A stretch of DNA of 64,000 bases from Mycolicibacter algericus DSM 45454 (GCF_002086455.1 NZ_MVHC01000015.1:1-64000), one strand, 5' to 3'; positions 30,183-39,098 are shown, counted from the first letter of the stretch. A program made the numbers and translations. The notes: generated by a model not told the origin, from the sequence alone.

Positions 30183-31259
30183 ATGCAGGTTAGCCCGCTC
30201 TTGTCCGTCACGGCCGGCGCCGCCGTGGCCGGCGGAATCGCCGCCGCCCCGGTCGCTGCACCACCGGCGACATCGACCGCAGCCAATCTCGACGTTCAAC
30301 TCACCGCGCAAGATGTCGTCATCGATTTCGTGCGGCATGCGCAGATGACGCCGCCGTACGATCTGCTGCTCACCCCCTCGCCGGATCATCCGGGCGCTCC
30401 GCTCAGCGACCTCGGCCACGAGCAGGCGAACGACGTCGGGCAGCAGCTGTTCGACCAGCTCGGTCCGGTCGCCGGCATCTTCTCCGGGCAGGGCCTCCGG
30501 GTGCAGGAGACCGCGGTGCCGTTCGCCGATCTGGAGGGCACCGGCGGCACCCCCGCCGGCGTCCAGCTACTGCCCGGGCTCGACGAGGTGGACAGTGGCG
30601 TCTATGCGCTCGATCCGATTGAGAGCCTCGGCGGCCGGCTGGCTTTCCTGACCGTGGGCGCCTGGACGTTCGGAGCGCCGCTGGGGTTGGCACTGCTGCA
30701 GGGGCCGGGCTCGCACGACGTCAACGGGATTGTGCTCGACGATCGATTCGGCGACGCGGTCCAGACGATGTACGACCATGCGCTGGGCAGCGGGGTGGTC
30801 AGCGCCAACGGCCAACTGACCGATGTGGCCTTCAGCAGCACCGCGTCCATCTTCGCCTGGGTGATGCAGAACGTCGACAACCCCGATCTGCCGTTCTTCC
30901 TGAACCTGCTCCACGAGTCACACAGTGTCGCGAACGGCCAGACGACCATCTTCCTGCCCAACGCCGCCATCGTCGAAGTCGAGGGCAACCCCACCGACGG
31001 CTGGACCCTGGTCAGCTGGGACGGACATGCCATCCCGCAAGATCCTGACCTGCTCACCGCGCTTTTCGTCGACGTGCGGGACGTGATACTGCCGCTCCAA
31101 GCGGCGTACTGGGATGTGCACCAGGCCATTCTCGGCTCGGACCCCGAGGCGATCATGACCGCGATCCAGACCGGTTTCGAGCATGTCACCTCGGCGTTGA
31201 GCCAGTTCCCCGGCGCGGTCTTCAGCGACATCGCCGACGCCCTCGGAAATCTCGGCTAG
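30183..31259 (+). CDS. Secreted histidine-phosphatase-fold protein, catalytically degenerate (copy 1)
   Basis: A 358-residue exported protein with a Sec signal (residues 1 to about 34, LLSVTAGAAVAGGIAAAP). The phosphoglycerate-mutase-like core has VRHAQ (R51, H52) in place of RHG, FSGQGLRVQETA (R106) and LDEVDSG (E135). At the position of the second catalytic His (usually SHG before an aliphatic-Trp stretch) it has FSSTASIFAW, so the His is missing near residue 219. It is paralogous to the next gene, 12 bases downstream. M. tuberculosis PE_PGRS11 carries a related domain. A phosphate-binding non-enzyme role is likely. Confidence 0.8.
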   Translation: MQVSPLLSVTAGAAVAGGIAAAPVAAPPATSTAANLDVQLTAQDVVIDFVRHAQMTPPYDLLLTPSPDHPGAPLSDLGHEQANDVGQQLFDQLGPVAGIFSGQGLRVQETAVPFADLEGTGGTPAGVQLLPGLDEVDSGVYALDPIESLGGRLAFLTVGAWTFGAPLGLALLQGPGSHDVNGIVLDDRFGDAVQTMYDHALGSGVVSANGQLTDVAFSSTASIFAWVMQNVDNPDLPFFLNLLHESHSVANGQTTIFLPNAAIVEVEGNPTDGWTLVSWDGHAIPQDPDLLTALFVDVRDVILPLQAAYWDVHQAILGSDPEAIMTAIQTGFEHVTSALSQFPGAVFSDIADALGNLG

Positions 31260-31271
31260 GAGGTGGCTGTC

Positions 31272-32393
31272 ATGCAGGCGCTCTCGATCGGTCCGGTAGC
31301 CGCAGCTGTCGCCCTCGTCGGCGCGGGCGTCATTGCCGTCACACCGCCGGTGCACGCCGATCTCGCAGCCCCCGCGGTCACTCTCACCAGCGGGGCAGCC
31401 CAAGATATCGTCATCGACATCGTCCGACACGGCCAGCGGATGCCACCGTTCAACGACGTCATCACCCCGTCGCCTGATCATCCGGGCCCGCCGCTCAGCG
31501 ATCTCGGGATGCAGCAGGCCCAGGACGTGGCCGAGAAACTGCACCAGGAACTCGGTGACCACGTCGCCGGCATCTTCTCCGGGCAGGCCATCAGGGACAT
31601 CGACACCGCCGCGCCGTTCGCCGCGCTGCAGAACATGACGACGCAGATCCTGCCCGGACTCAACGAGATCGACAGCGGGATCTATGCCGGCCAGCCGATC
31701 GCGAGCCTGTCGGGCTTCCTGTACCAATTCACCCCGATGCTCTGGACGTTGTTCGGATTGGTGCTGATGCCGATCCCGGGTTCGGTCGAGGACCCCAACG
31801 GGGTGGTGATGGACCAGAAGTTCACCGAGGCCGTGGCGGCGATGTACAGCGCCGCGATGGCCAACCCGGTCGAAAGCGACAACGGCGACATCACCGCCGT
31901 GGCGTTCAACAACGAGGCCGACATCGCCGCCTGGGTGGCGCTCAACGTCAAGAACCCCGACATCTCACTGCTGCTGCCGTTGACGTTGCAGACGATGTTC
32001 GCCAACGACGACGGATCCCCGCTGCTGCCCAACACCGGCATCGTGCAGATCGAGGGCAACCCCACCGACGGCTGGACACTGGTCAGCTGGAACGGAATCC
32101 CCGTACCGGAGGACCCGGGACTGCTGACCAGGCTGATCATGGACGTCCGCGACCTGATCACCACACCGCAGGTCGCGGCCTGGAACCTCTACCAGGCACT
32201 GCTCGGTGGCGACGCGACCACGATCGGCGAGGCCTTCCAGACCGGCCTGCACGATGTCAGCTCGGTGTTCCTGGGATTCCCGCAAGCCGTCTTCGACGAC
32301 ATCACCGATGCGGTGGCGAATCTCGGCAGCGCCGCCGGTGGGGCTGCGGACGACACCGGCTCGGCGCTCGCCGACCTGCTTGCGCTGATCTGA
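31272..32393 (+). CDS. Secreted histidine-phosphatase-fold protein, catalytically degenerate (copy 2)
   Basis: A 373-residue exported paralogue of the preceding gene. Signal peptide: residues 1 to about 29 (VALVGAGVIAVTPPVHA). The N-terminal triad VRHGQ (R52, H53, G54) is intact, as are IFSGQAIRDIDTA and LNEIDSG, but the second catalytic His position reads AFNNEADIAAW (213-220), again without His. Both copies share VRHxQ, TPSPDHPG and EGNPTDGWTLVSW. ATG 31272 has AGGAGG 8 bases upstream; GTG 31263 overlaps that RBS and is less likely. The two genes form an operon by tandem duplication. Confidence 0.82.
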   Translation: MQALSIGPVAAAVALVGAGVIAVTPPVHADLAAPAVTLTSGAAQDIVIDIVRHGQRMPPFNDVITPSPDHPGPPLSDLGMQQAQDVAEKLHQELGDHVAGIFSGQAIRDIDTAAPFAALQNMTTQILPGLNEIDSGIYAGQPIASLSGFLYQFTPMLWTLFGLVLMPIPGSVEDPNGVVMDQKFTEAVAAMYSAAMANPVESDNGDITAVAFNNEADIAAWVALNVKNPDISLLLPLTLQTMFANDDGSPLLPNTGIVQIEGNPTDGWTLVSWNGIPVPEDPGLLTRLIMDVRDLITTPQVAAWNLYQALLGGDATTIGEAFQTGLHDVSSVFLGFPQAVFDDITDAVANLGSAAGGAADDTGSALADLLALI

Positions 32394-32408
32394 GACACGG
32401 CACGCACA

Positions 32409-33293
32409 ATGACCGCGATGACGAACACGACATGGCCCGACAGCGTGCGGCGCTGGCAGGACGGCGGGCGCTGGGTGTCGAGCACCGCCGGCCGGGTATT
32501 CGTACGGTCGGACGCCGGCGACGGGCCCACCGTGCTGTTGCTGCACGGCTTTCCGTCCTGCTCCTACGATTTCGTATCGGTCGTCGACCGCCTGGCCGGC
32601 CGATCCTGGCTGACGATGGATTTCCTCGGGTTCGGGCTCTCGGACAAGCCGAACCCGCACCGCTACAGCCTGTTCGAGCAGGCCGACCTGGTGGAGCAGG
32701 TGGTGGCATCGAGCGCATCGGGTCCGGTGGTGTTGGCCGCCCACGACATGGGCACCTCAGTGGCCACCGAACTGCTGGCCCGCGACATGGCAGGCACGCT
32801 GAGTTTCGACCTACGCCGTGCGGCGCTGTCCAACGGCAGCGTGATCCTGGAGCGGGCTAGCCTGCGCCCCATCCAGAAGGTGCTGCGCGGCCCGTTCGGC
32901 GGGCTGGCCGCCCGGCTGACGAACCGACGCAGTTTCGCCCGCGGCTTCGGCCGGCTGTTCAGCGCCGATCATCCGCTGGCCGCCGAGGAGGCGGCCGCGC
33001 AGTGGGCCCTGCTGACCCACAACGGGGGCAATCGGATCGCCCACCTGCTCTCGGCCTACCTCGATGAACGGGTGCGCCACGCGCAACGCTGGCACGGCGC
33101 GGTGCGCGACTGGCCCAAGCCGCTGGGGTTCGTCTGGGCGCTCGATGATCCGGTGGCGACCACCAATGTGCTCGACGGGCTGCGGGAGCTGCGCCCGGCC
33201 GCCGATGTCATCGAGCTACCCGGGCTGGGCCATTACCCGCAGATCGAAGACCCGCAGGCCTACACCGACGCCGTGCTGCGGCTGTTGGGTTAA
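32409..33293 (+). CDS. Alpha/beta-fold hydrolase, haloalkane dehalogenase/epoxide hydrolase-like
   Basis: A 294-residue cytosolic hydrolase. Oxyanion motif LLLHGFPSCSYDF, nucleophile elbow AAHDMGTS (Asp nucleophile, as in dehalogenases and epoxide hydrolases), acid ALDDPV and catalytic His in LPGLGHYPQIEDP. M. tuberculosis has lipZ and a dehalogenase nearby (Rv1833c-Rv1834), but orthology is not clear to me. The stop TAA shares the 4 bases TTAA (33290-33293) with the convergent gnd1 stop. Substrate unknown. Confidence 0.85.
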   Translation: MTAMTNTTWPDSVRRWQDGGRWVSSTAGRVFVRSDAGDGPTVLLLHGFPSCSYDFVSVVDRLAGRSWLTMDFLGFGLSDKPNPHRYSLFEQADLVEQVVASSASGPVVLAAHDMGTSVATELLARDMAGTLSFDLRRAALSNGSVILERASLRPIQKVLRGPFGGLAARLTNRRSFARGFGRLFSADHPLAAEEAAAQWALLTHNGGNRIAHLLSAYLDERVRHAQRWHGAVRDWPKPLGFVWALDDPVATTNVLDGLRELRPAADVIELPGLGHYPQIEDPQAYTDAVLRLLG

Positions 33294-34738
33294 ACCGGCA
33301 CTTCGCTGCGGTCGCCGCTCCACAGCGTGTGGTACTTGCCCTCGGCGTCCACCCGGCCGTAGCTGTGGGCGCCGAAGTAGTCGCGCTGCGCCTGGGTCAG
33401 CGCGGCCGGCAGTCGCTCGGTGCGCAGCCCGTCGTAGTAGGCCAGCGCGGAGGAGAAACCGGGGGACGGAATCCCCAGGGCGACAGCCATTGTCACCACC
33501 CGGCGCCAGCTGTCGATGGCGGCCTCCACGGCACTGCGGAAGTACGGTGCGGCCAGCAGGCTCACCAGATCCGGGTCGGTGTCGAAGGCCTCTTTGATCC
33601 GGTTGAGGAACTTCGCCCGGATGATGCAGCCGCCACGCCAGATCGTCGCCAGGTCGCCGGGGGTGACGTTCCAGCCGTGCTCGGCGCTGCCGGCCTGAAT
33701 CTGGTTGAACCCCTGCGCATAAGCGACGATCTTCGAGGCGTACAGCGCGCGGCGGACGTCCTCGGTGAACCGGGCCGCGTCCGAAGGACGGTCGCCGAGT
33801 GCCCCGGCGGCCAGGCCCGCCGCGGCGCGACGCTGCGGGACCGAACCCGACAGCGCCCGGGCGAACACCGCCTCGGCGATCCCGGTGACCGGAACCCCCA
33901 GGTCCAAGGCGGACTTCACCGTCCAGCGGCCGGTGCCCTTCTGCTCGGCTTCGTCGACGATGACGTCGACCAGTGGCTTGCCGGTCTTGGCATCGACCTG
34001 GCGCAGCACCTCGGCGGTGATCTCGACCAGGTAGCTGTCCAGCTCACCGGCGTTCCACTCGGTGAACACCTCGGCGATCTGCGGCGCGGTCAGCGCCAGG
34101 CCGTCGCGTAGCAACTGGTATGCCTCGCCGATCAGCTGCATGTCGGAGTACTCGATGCCGTTGTGCACCATCTTGACGAAGTGCCCGGCGCCGTCCGGCC
34201 CGATGTGGGTGCAGCACGGCACCCCGTCGACGTGCGCGGAGATCTCCTCGAGCAGCGGTCCCAGCGAGGTGTAGGACTCCTTCGGGCCGCCCGGCATGAT
34301 CGACGGCCCGTTCAGCGCACCCTCCTCCCCGCCGGAGATCCCGGCCCCGACGAAGTGCAGCCCGCGGGCGGCCATCGCCTTCTCCCGGCGGATGGTGTCG
34401 GTGTAGAGCGCGTTGCCGCCGTCGATGATGATGTCGCCGGGCTCCATGGCGTCGGCGAGTTCGTTGATGACGGCGTCGGTCGGGTCACCAGCCTTGACCA
34501 TGATCAGCACGCGGCGTGGCTTCTCAAGGGCGGCAAGGAATTCCGGAATCGATTCGGTGCGAACGAACTTTCCCTCCGAGCCGTGTGCGCTCAGCAGGGC
34601 GTCGGTCTTGGCGATCGACCGGTTGTGCAGCGCCACCGTGTAGCCGTGGCGGGCGAAGTTGCGCGCGATGTTGGATCCCATGACGGCCAGGCCGGTCACC
34701 CCGATCTGGGCGGTGCCGACAAGTTCCGACGCGCTCAT
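33290..34738 (-). CDS. gnd1: 6-phosphogluconate dehydrogenase, decarboxylating
   Basis: A 482-residue pentose-phosphate enzyme oxidising 6-phosphogluconate to ribulose 5-phosphate with NADP. The Rossmann motif is IGVTGLAVMGSNIARNFARHG; substrate motifs GAGISGGEEGALNGPSIMPGG and HFVKMVHNGIEYSDMQLIGEAY are present, as is the C-terminal AQRDYFGAHSYGR. I set the start at ATG 34738 (MSASELVGTAQIG), giving family length. It supplies ribulose 5-phosphate that can be turned to xylulose 5-phosphate, a substrate for the phosphoketolase in this window. Confidence 0.95.
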   Translation of the reverse strand: MSASELVGTAQIGVTGLAVMGSNIARNFARHGYTVALHNRSIAKTDALLSAHGSEGKFVRTESIPEFLAALEKPRRVLIMVKAGDPTDAVINELADAMEPGDIIIDGGNALYTDTIRREKAMAARGLHFVGAGISGGEEGALNGPSIMPGGPKESYTSLGPLLEEISAHVDGVPCCTHIGPDGAGHFVKMVHNGIEYSDMQLIGEAYQLLRDGLALTAPQIAEVFTEWNAGELDSYLVEITAEVLRQVDAKTGKPLVDVIVDEAEQKGTGRWTVKSALDLGVPVTGIAEAVFARALSGSVPQRRAAAGLAAGALGDRPSDAARFTEDVRRALYASKIVAYAQGFNQIQAGSAEHGWNVTPGDLATIWRGGCIIRAKFLNRIKEAFDTDPDLVSLLAAPYFRSAVEAAIDSWRRVVTMAVALGIPSPGFSSALAYYDGLRTERLPAALTQAQRDYFGAHSYGRVDAEGKYHTLWSGDRSEVPV

Positions 34739-34792
34739 ACATTCGCCTTTCGGTGGTAGGTGATCGCTGCGCGGCACGCCGGACGGCGCGGG

Positions 34793-35731
34793 TCATCCCG
34801 CGATCAGTCGATGCAGTTCGGTCAGCCACGGTACCGCCAGCGCGATCGTCGGCACCGTCAGCACCCCGGCCGCGGCGGAGTAAGCGGCCGCGGCCAGCGT
34901 GCGACTGTTGCCGCGTCCGGACAGCCGCTGTACCCGCAACACCGTGCTGGCACCGCCGGCGGCCAGCGCGCCGGCGGGGATGGTCGCTGAAGCGCAGGTC
35001 ACCAGGGCGCGGGCCAGGGGAGGGGCGCCGGCGACCCGAACGGCAGCGTCGTCGGCCAGCAGTTCGACCAGCAACCGCACCGCGTCCAAGGCGCTGGCGC
35101 TGCGCACCAACCGGGGAAACGCGGAGTGCACCGCGGTGAACGCCTCCAGCACCAGATCGTGCCGGGCGCGCAGGTGGGCGCGCTCGTGGCAGAGCAGCGC
35201 CGCCAGTTCGGTATCGCTGAGCGCCTGCAGGGCGCCCGAACTGAGCACCACCCGGCTGCGCACCCCGGGCAGGCAGTAGGCCAGTGGCTGCATCACCTGC
35301 AGAATCCGAAGGCCGCTGGTGCGTACCGCCGGAGCGCCGTCAGAGACGCCGACCAGGTCGACGAGCATGCGGTGACGGGCCCGGCGCTGCCGGGTGCCGA
35401 TCGCGACTCGCAGCACGGTCACCGTCAGTCGCAGGCCGACGAGCAGCGTCACGGCCGACACCGCGGTGTAGAACGTCCACAGCGGCCAGCCCAGCCGGTC
35501 GAGAGAGCCCAGGATCGTCGAGGTGGGTCGACCGTCGGGGCCCGGCATCAGCAGCCGGCTCGACGTGGCGACACCCGCGCTGAACGCCGACAGTACGGCG
35601 GCTATGGCGATGGCCTGCCAGAGCACCACCGCGGCCCGCGGGGCGCGCAACGGCCAGTCGGCGCGCGCGAGCAGGGCGGGCACCGGCCCCACGAGCAGCA
35701 GCGCCAGGAGGGTGAAGGCCAGCGCGGACAC
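34793..35731 (-). CDS. blaR: BlaR-type M56 membrane metallopeptidase
   Basis: A 312-residue membrane protein like Rv1845c. Four or so hydrophobic helices surround a zinc peptidase motif HERAH in ALLCHERAHLRARHDL, with LLADDAAV as a likely second metal-ligand segment. It lacks the extracellular penicillin-binding sensor domain of staphylococcal BlaR1, as in mycobacteria. It probably cleaves the neighbouring BlaI repressor in response to cell-wall stress. Encoded 14 bases after blaI on the same strand. Confidence 0.88.
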   Translation of the reverse strand: MSALAFTLLALLLVGPVPALLARADWPLRAPRAAVVLWQAIAIAAVLSAFSAGVATSSRLLMPGPDGRPTSTILGSLDRLGWPLWTFYTAVSAVTLLVGLRLTVTVLRVAIGTRQRRARHRMLVDLVGVSDGAPAVRTSGLRILQVMQPLAYCLPGVRSRVVLSSGALQALSDTELAALLCHERAHLRARHDLVLEAFTAVHSAFPRLVRSASALDAVRLLVELLADDAAVRVAGAPPLARALVTCASATIPAGALAAGGASTVLRVQRLSGRGNSRTLAAAAYSAAAGVLTVPTIALAVPWLTELHRLIAG

Positions 35732-35745
35732 GCTGCCAGTCTCCC

Positions 35746-36162
35746 TCAGGACGTGTGTCGGCCGCCAGCGGGCGGGCCGACGTGATGTTTGGCTTCCAAC
35801 TTGTCGAGTGCGCGGCGCAGCGCCTCGGCTTCGTCCACGCCGACGCGCTCCACGAAATGCACCAGGGCGGCCCGGCGGTCACCGGAGTCGGCGGCCTGGT
35901 CGAGGGCCTCGACCATCAGCCCGGCGACCAGCTCGTCACGGCCGCGGACCGGGGTGTAGCGGTGGGCGCGGTCATCCCGGATCTGCGACACCAGATTCTT
36001 CTTGGCCAGCCGCTGCAGCACCGTCATCACCGTGGTGTAGGCCAGGTCGCGCTGCGCGGACAGCGCTTCGTGGACCTGGCGCACCGTCTGGGCCTCCGGT
36101 GCGGACCAGAGGTGGTCCATCACCGCTCGTTCCAAATCGCCTAGGTGGGTCTGCTTCGCCAT
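35746..36162 (-). CDS. blaI: BlaI/CopY family transcriptional repressor
   Basis: A 138-residue winged-helix repressor (LGDLERAVMDHLWSAPEAQTVRQVHEAL; TVMTVLQRLAKKNLV). It matches M. tuberculosis BlaI (Rv1846c), a regulator of beta-lactamase and of a set of envelope and ATP-synthase genes. It precedes blaR in an operon, and a palindromic site lies 45 bases upstream of its start, consistent with autoregulation. Cleavage by BlaR would relieve repression. Confidence 0.93.
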   Translation of the reverse strand: MAKQTHLGDLERAVMDHLWSAPEAQTVRQVHEALSAQRDLAYTTVMTVLQRLAKKNLVSQIRDDRAHRYTPVRGRDELVAGLMVEALDQAADSGDRRAALVHFVERVGVDEAEALRRALDKLEAKHHVGPPAGGRHTS

Positions 36163-36206
36163 GTCGTAATCAACTCCCTGCGGAATGGAGCAAGCCTACC
36201 CTCAAT

Positions 36207-36223
36207 TACTACCGGCTGTCGTA
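36207..36223. promoter_or_regulatory. Putative BlaI operator
   Basis: TACTACCGGCTGTCGTA has imperfect dyad half-sites (TACTACC / TACGACA), the style of BlaI operators. It lies between blaI and the divergent thioesterase gene. A further TACGACA half-site overlaps the blaI start codon region near 36163. Confidence 0.5.
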
Positions 36224-36315
36224 CCGGCGGCTGTGGGTCTACTGGGCTGCGCGGCGGGCCGCCGGCCGCGACGACCGCGTTCGGCGCACCGCAGCCGGTC
36301 GTGTAGAACCGTGGC

Positions 36316-36729
36316 ATGGCTGCCAGCGGTTTCCCGACCATCCCCGTCGCGCCGTTCGACCGTGAGATCGGCCTGGTCTTCACCGACATCGGCCCCGACG
36401 GTGCCCGCGCCACGCTGGAGTTGCAGCCCAAGCTGAGCCAGCCCGCCGGGCTCGTGCACGGCGGGGTGTACTGCTCGATCGTCGAGAGTGTGGCAAGCGT
36501 TTCCGGTCACGCCTGGCTGAACGCGGGCGGCGGCGACGCCGGCGGCACGGTGGTGGGGGTCAACAACAACACCGATTTCCTGCGAGGGGTGTCGTCGGGG
36601 ACGGTGTTCGCCGCGGCCACCCCGATACATCGTGGCCGCCGCCAACAACTGTGGCTGGTGACCATCACCGATTCCGACGACAAGGTGCTCGCGCGCGGGC
36701 AGGTCAGGCTGCAGAACCTGCCCAGCTGA
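36316..36729 (+). CDS. PaaI-type hotdog thioesterase
   Basis: A 137-residue hotdog-fold protein like Rv1847. The conserved catalytic/binding segment is LVHGGVYCSIVESVAS, followed by VVGVNNNTDFLRGV and the strand KVLARGQVRLQNL. It probably hydrolyses an acyl-CoA; the acyl group is unknown. It is divergent from blaI across the operator. In M. tuberculosis the urease operon follows; here it is absent and ndh comes next. Confidence 0.87.
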   Translation: MAASGFPTIPVAPFDREIGLVFTDIGPDGARATLELQPKLSQPAGLVHGGVYCSIVESVASVSGHAWLNAGGGDAGGTVVGVNNNTDFLRGVSSGTVFAAATPIHRGRRQQLWLVTITDSDDKVLARGQVRLQNLPS

Positions 36730-36750
36730 GTTGATGGCGGTGAGCCGCTG

Positions 36751-38136
36751 CTAACTGACCGCGCGTTCGGCGCCGCGCTGCGCCTCGGCCGCCAGCACCT
36801 CGAGTTGTTCCAAGCGGGTGCGGGCGAAGGCCTGCTGCTCGGTGATGGTGAGCTGGCCGCGGCGGGTGCTCAGGAACGTCACGTTCCACGACAGCAGCGT
36901 GCTGACCTTGTTCTTGAACCCGACCAGATAGATCAGGTGCAGGCCCAGCCAGGCCAGCCAGGCCAGAAAACCGCTGAACTCCAGCGGGCCGATCTTGGTG
37001 ACCGCGGAGAACCTCGACACCGTGGCCATCGAGCCCTTGTCCAAGTACTGGAACGGCTCGCGGTCAGCCGGGTCGGCGCCGCCGAGCTCGGCCTTGATGG
37101 TGCTGGCGGCGTGCTTGGCGCCCTGGATGGCGCCCTGCGCCATGCCGGGCACGCCGTCGACGGCCGCCATGTCCCCGACGACGAAGACGTTGGGGTGCCC
37201 CGGCACCGACAGGTCCGGCAGCACCTTGACCCGGCCGGCGCGGTCGAGTTCCACCGCGGACTGCTCGGCGAGATCGCGGCCCAGCGGACTGGCGGAGACG
37301 CCGGCCGACCACACCTTGCACTGCGATTCGATGCGCCGGATGGTGCCGTCGGAGTCCTTGACGGTCAAGCCGTTGCGGTCGACGTCGGTGACCATGGCGC
37401 CGAGCTGGATCTCCACACCCATCTTCTGCAGCCGCTCGGCTGCCTTGAGGCCCAGCTTCTCGCCCATCGGCGGCAGCACCGCCGGGGCGGCGTCGAGCAG
37501 GATCACCCGTGCCTTGGTCGAGTCGATGTTGCGGAACGCGCCCTTGAGCGTGTAGTTGGCCAGTTCGGCGATCTGCCCGGCCATTTCGACACCGGTCGGG
37601 CCCGCGCCGACCACCGTGAACGTGAGCAGTTTCTCCCGCCGGGCCTGGTCTCGGGACCGTTCGGCCTGCTCGAAGGCGCTCAGGATGCGGCCCCGGAGTT
37701 CCAGGGCGTCATCGATGGTCTTCATGCCGGGGGCGAACTCGGCGAACTGGTCGTTGCCGAAGTAGGACTGGCCGGCGCCGGCCGCGATGATCAGGCTGTC
37801 GAACGGGGTGTCGTAGGTGTGGCCGAGCACCTCCGAGGTGACGTACTTTCCGGCGAGGTCGATGTGGGTGACGTCGCCGAGCAGCACCTGGGCGTTGCGC
37901 TGGTTGCGCAGCACCACGCGGGTCGACGGCGCGATCTCCCCTTCGGAGAGGATTCCGGTCGCAACCTGGTAGAGCAGCGGCTGGAACAGGTGGTGGGTGG
38001 TGCGAGCGATCAACTTGACGTCGACGTCGGCTCGCTTGAGTTTCTTGGCCGCGGTCAGCCCGCCGAATCCGGAGCCGATGATGACGACCTGGTGGCGTCG
38101 GCGCTGCGGCGCAGTGACTTCAGGCTGGGCGCTCAT
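36751..38136 (-). CDS. ndh: Type II NADH dehydrogenase
   Basis: A 461-residue peripheral membrane flavoenzyme that moves electrons from NADH to menaquinone without proton pumping. FAD motif: VVIIGSGFGGLTAAKKLKRA; NADH motif: FTVVGAGPTGVEMAGQIAEL; second FAD contact: NVFVVGDMAAVDGVPGMAQGAIQGAKHA. The C-terminal hydrophobic stretch (SGFLAWLAWLGLHLIYLVGF) is the membrane anchor. Length equals M. tuberculosis Ndh (about 463). Adjacent to a thioesterase (convergent) and an SDR-like gene on the same strand. Confidence 0.95.
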   Translation of the reverse strand: MSAQPEVTAPQRRRHQVVIIGSGFGGLTAAKKLKRADVDVKLIARTTHHLFQPLLYQVATGILSEGEIAPSTRVVLRNQRNAQVLLGDVTHIDLAGKYVTSEVLGHTYDTPFDSLIIAAGAGQSYFGNDQFAEFAPGMKTIDDALELRGRILSAFEQAERSRDQARREKLLTFTVVGAGPTGVEMAGQIAELANYTLKGAFRNIDSTKARVILLDAAPAVLPPMGEKLGLKAAERLQKMGVEIQLGAMVTDVDRNGLTVKDSDGTIRRIESQCKVWSAGVSASPLGRDLAEQSAVELDRAGRVKVLPDLSVPGHPNVFVVGDMAAVDGVPGMAQGAIQGAKHAASTIKAELGGADPADREPFQYLDKGSMATVSRFSAVTKIGPLEFSGFLAWLAWLGLHLIYLVGFKNKVSTLLSWNVTFLSTRRGQLTITEQQAFARTRLEQLEVLAAEAQRGAERAVS

Positions 38137-38244
38137 GGGAATACGGTTGCTCCTCGACGGCGACTGCGTTCACAAATACGCTAGTCGACCCACTTGGCGG
38201 TCACCGAATTCGATCGTTGTGGGATTAGCCACTCCGGTGTGACA

Positions 38245-38916
38245 TCAGCCGAAATGGGCCAGCGCTCCGTGGCTGACGTGCAGGGTCTGGCCGGTGATGT
38301 GCCGGGCGGCCGGTGTGGTCAAGAACACCGCCAGGCGGGCGATCTCGGTGTCCGCCCCGGCCGGGGCACTGGTGAGCCCGTCGTAGCCCGGGCGCGCGCC
38401 GGCGCCGGCGGCGACCACGTTGACGGTGATGCCGCGGGTGCCGAACACCGTGGCTTGCCCGGCGGTCCAGTTCGACAGTGCGGCCTTGACGGCCGCATCG
38501 GCGCCGCCGTCGAGCGGGTTCTCCGGCATCACCGAAACGATCGAGCCGCCGGAACGCAGGTGATCGCCCACGGTCGCGACCGTCAGCACCGCCGAGAGCA
38601 CGGTGGCGTCGAGGGCGGCGCGCCATGCCGCGGCCTGGTCGGCCAGCGAGTAGGCGCGCGGGTCACCGCCCTGCCAGCGCGGCGCGGGGACATTGACGAT
38701 GGTGTCGAGGTGGTGGGGGAACAGGCCGCGGGCCGCCAGCAGGCTCGCCGGATCCGTGTTGTCGCAGACGACGGCGTTGGCGTCGAGTTCCTTGGCGGCG
38801 ATTTCGAGCTCGGGACCTCGCATCCCTGCGATCGTCACCTTGTGGCCGGCTTCGCTGAAGCCTTCTGCAACGGTGCGACCCAATTCGGTGTCACCACCGG
38901 TGACCAGCACATCCAT
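38245..38916 (-). CDS. SDR-fold protein lacking the catalytic Tyr
   Basis: A 223-residue Rossmann protein like Rv1856c. Cofactor motif VTGGDTELGRTVAEGF; the Ser-region GGSIVSVMPENP is present, but the expected YxxxK is GADAAVK, so the Tyr is lost and only the Lys remains. The C-terminus AARHITGQTLHVSHGALAHFG is typical SDR. The M. tuberculosis relative, as I recall it, also lacks Tyr. It may therefore be a non-enzymatic or atypical reductase. GAGGAGGT precedes the ATG. A small palindrome lies about 30 bases further upstream. Confidence 0.8.
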   Translation of the reverse strand: MDVLVTGGDTELGRTVAEGFSEAGHKVTIAGMRGPELEIAAKELDANAVVCDNTDPASLLAARGLFPHHLDTIVNVPAPRWQGGDPRAYSLADQAAAWRAALDATVLSAVLTVATVGDHLRSGGSIVSVMPENPLDGGADAAVKAALSNWTAGQATVFGTRGITVNVVAAGAGARPGYDGLTSAPAGADTEIARLAVFLTTPAARHITGQTLHVSHGALAHFG

Positions 38917-38947
38917 CGGTAGGACCTCCTCGTGTTCGCAGCTATGT

Positions 38948-38959
38948 TACTGGACAGTA
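38948..38959. promoter_or_regulatory. Palindrome TACTGGACAGTA, possible operator of the SDR gene
   Basis: Perfect TACTG/CAGTA half-sites with a 2-base spacer, 31 bases upstream of the SDR start. It has the size and spacing of TetR-family operators. No cognate regulator is encoded next to it. Confidence 0.3.
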
Positions 38960-39068
38960 GCCGGTTTGCGGGCGCGGGGCGCAACTCGGCACAGACACGA
39001 TCCGGCTACGGTCCGGATTAGGCGCGCTTCGCCGTGCTGGCGATCGCCGGTGTTGGTGTCGGCGACCC

Positions 39069-39098
39069 GTCCCCCGCAAGCGGGAGGTGCCCCCAGCG
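39069..39098. repeat. 30-base dispersed repeat, copy 2
   Basis: Identical to 15203-15232. It lies 44 bases upstream of modA, followed by GCGCCCGGCTTCGCCGCGC, a potential stem-loop. Confidence 0.75.
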
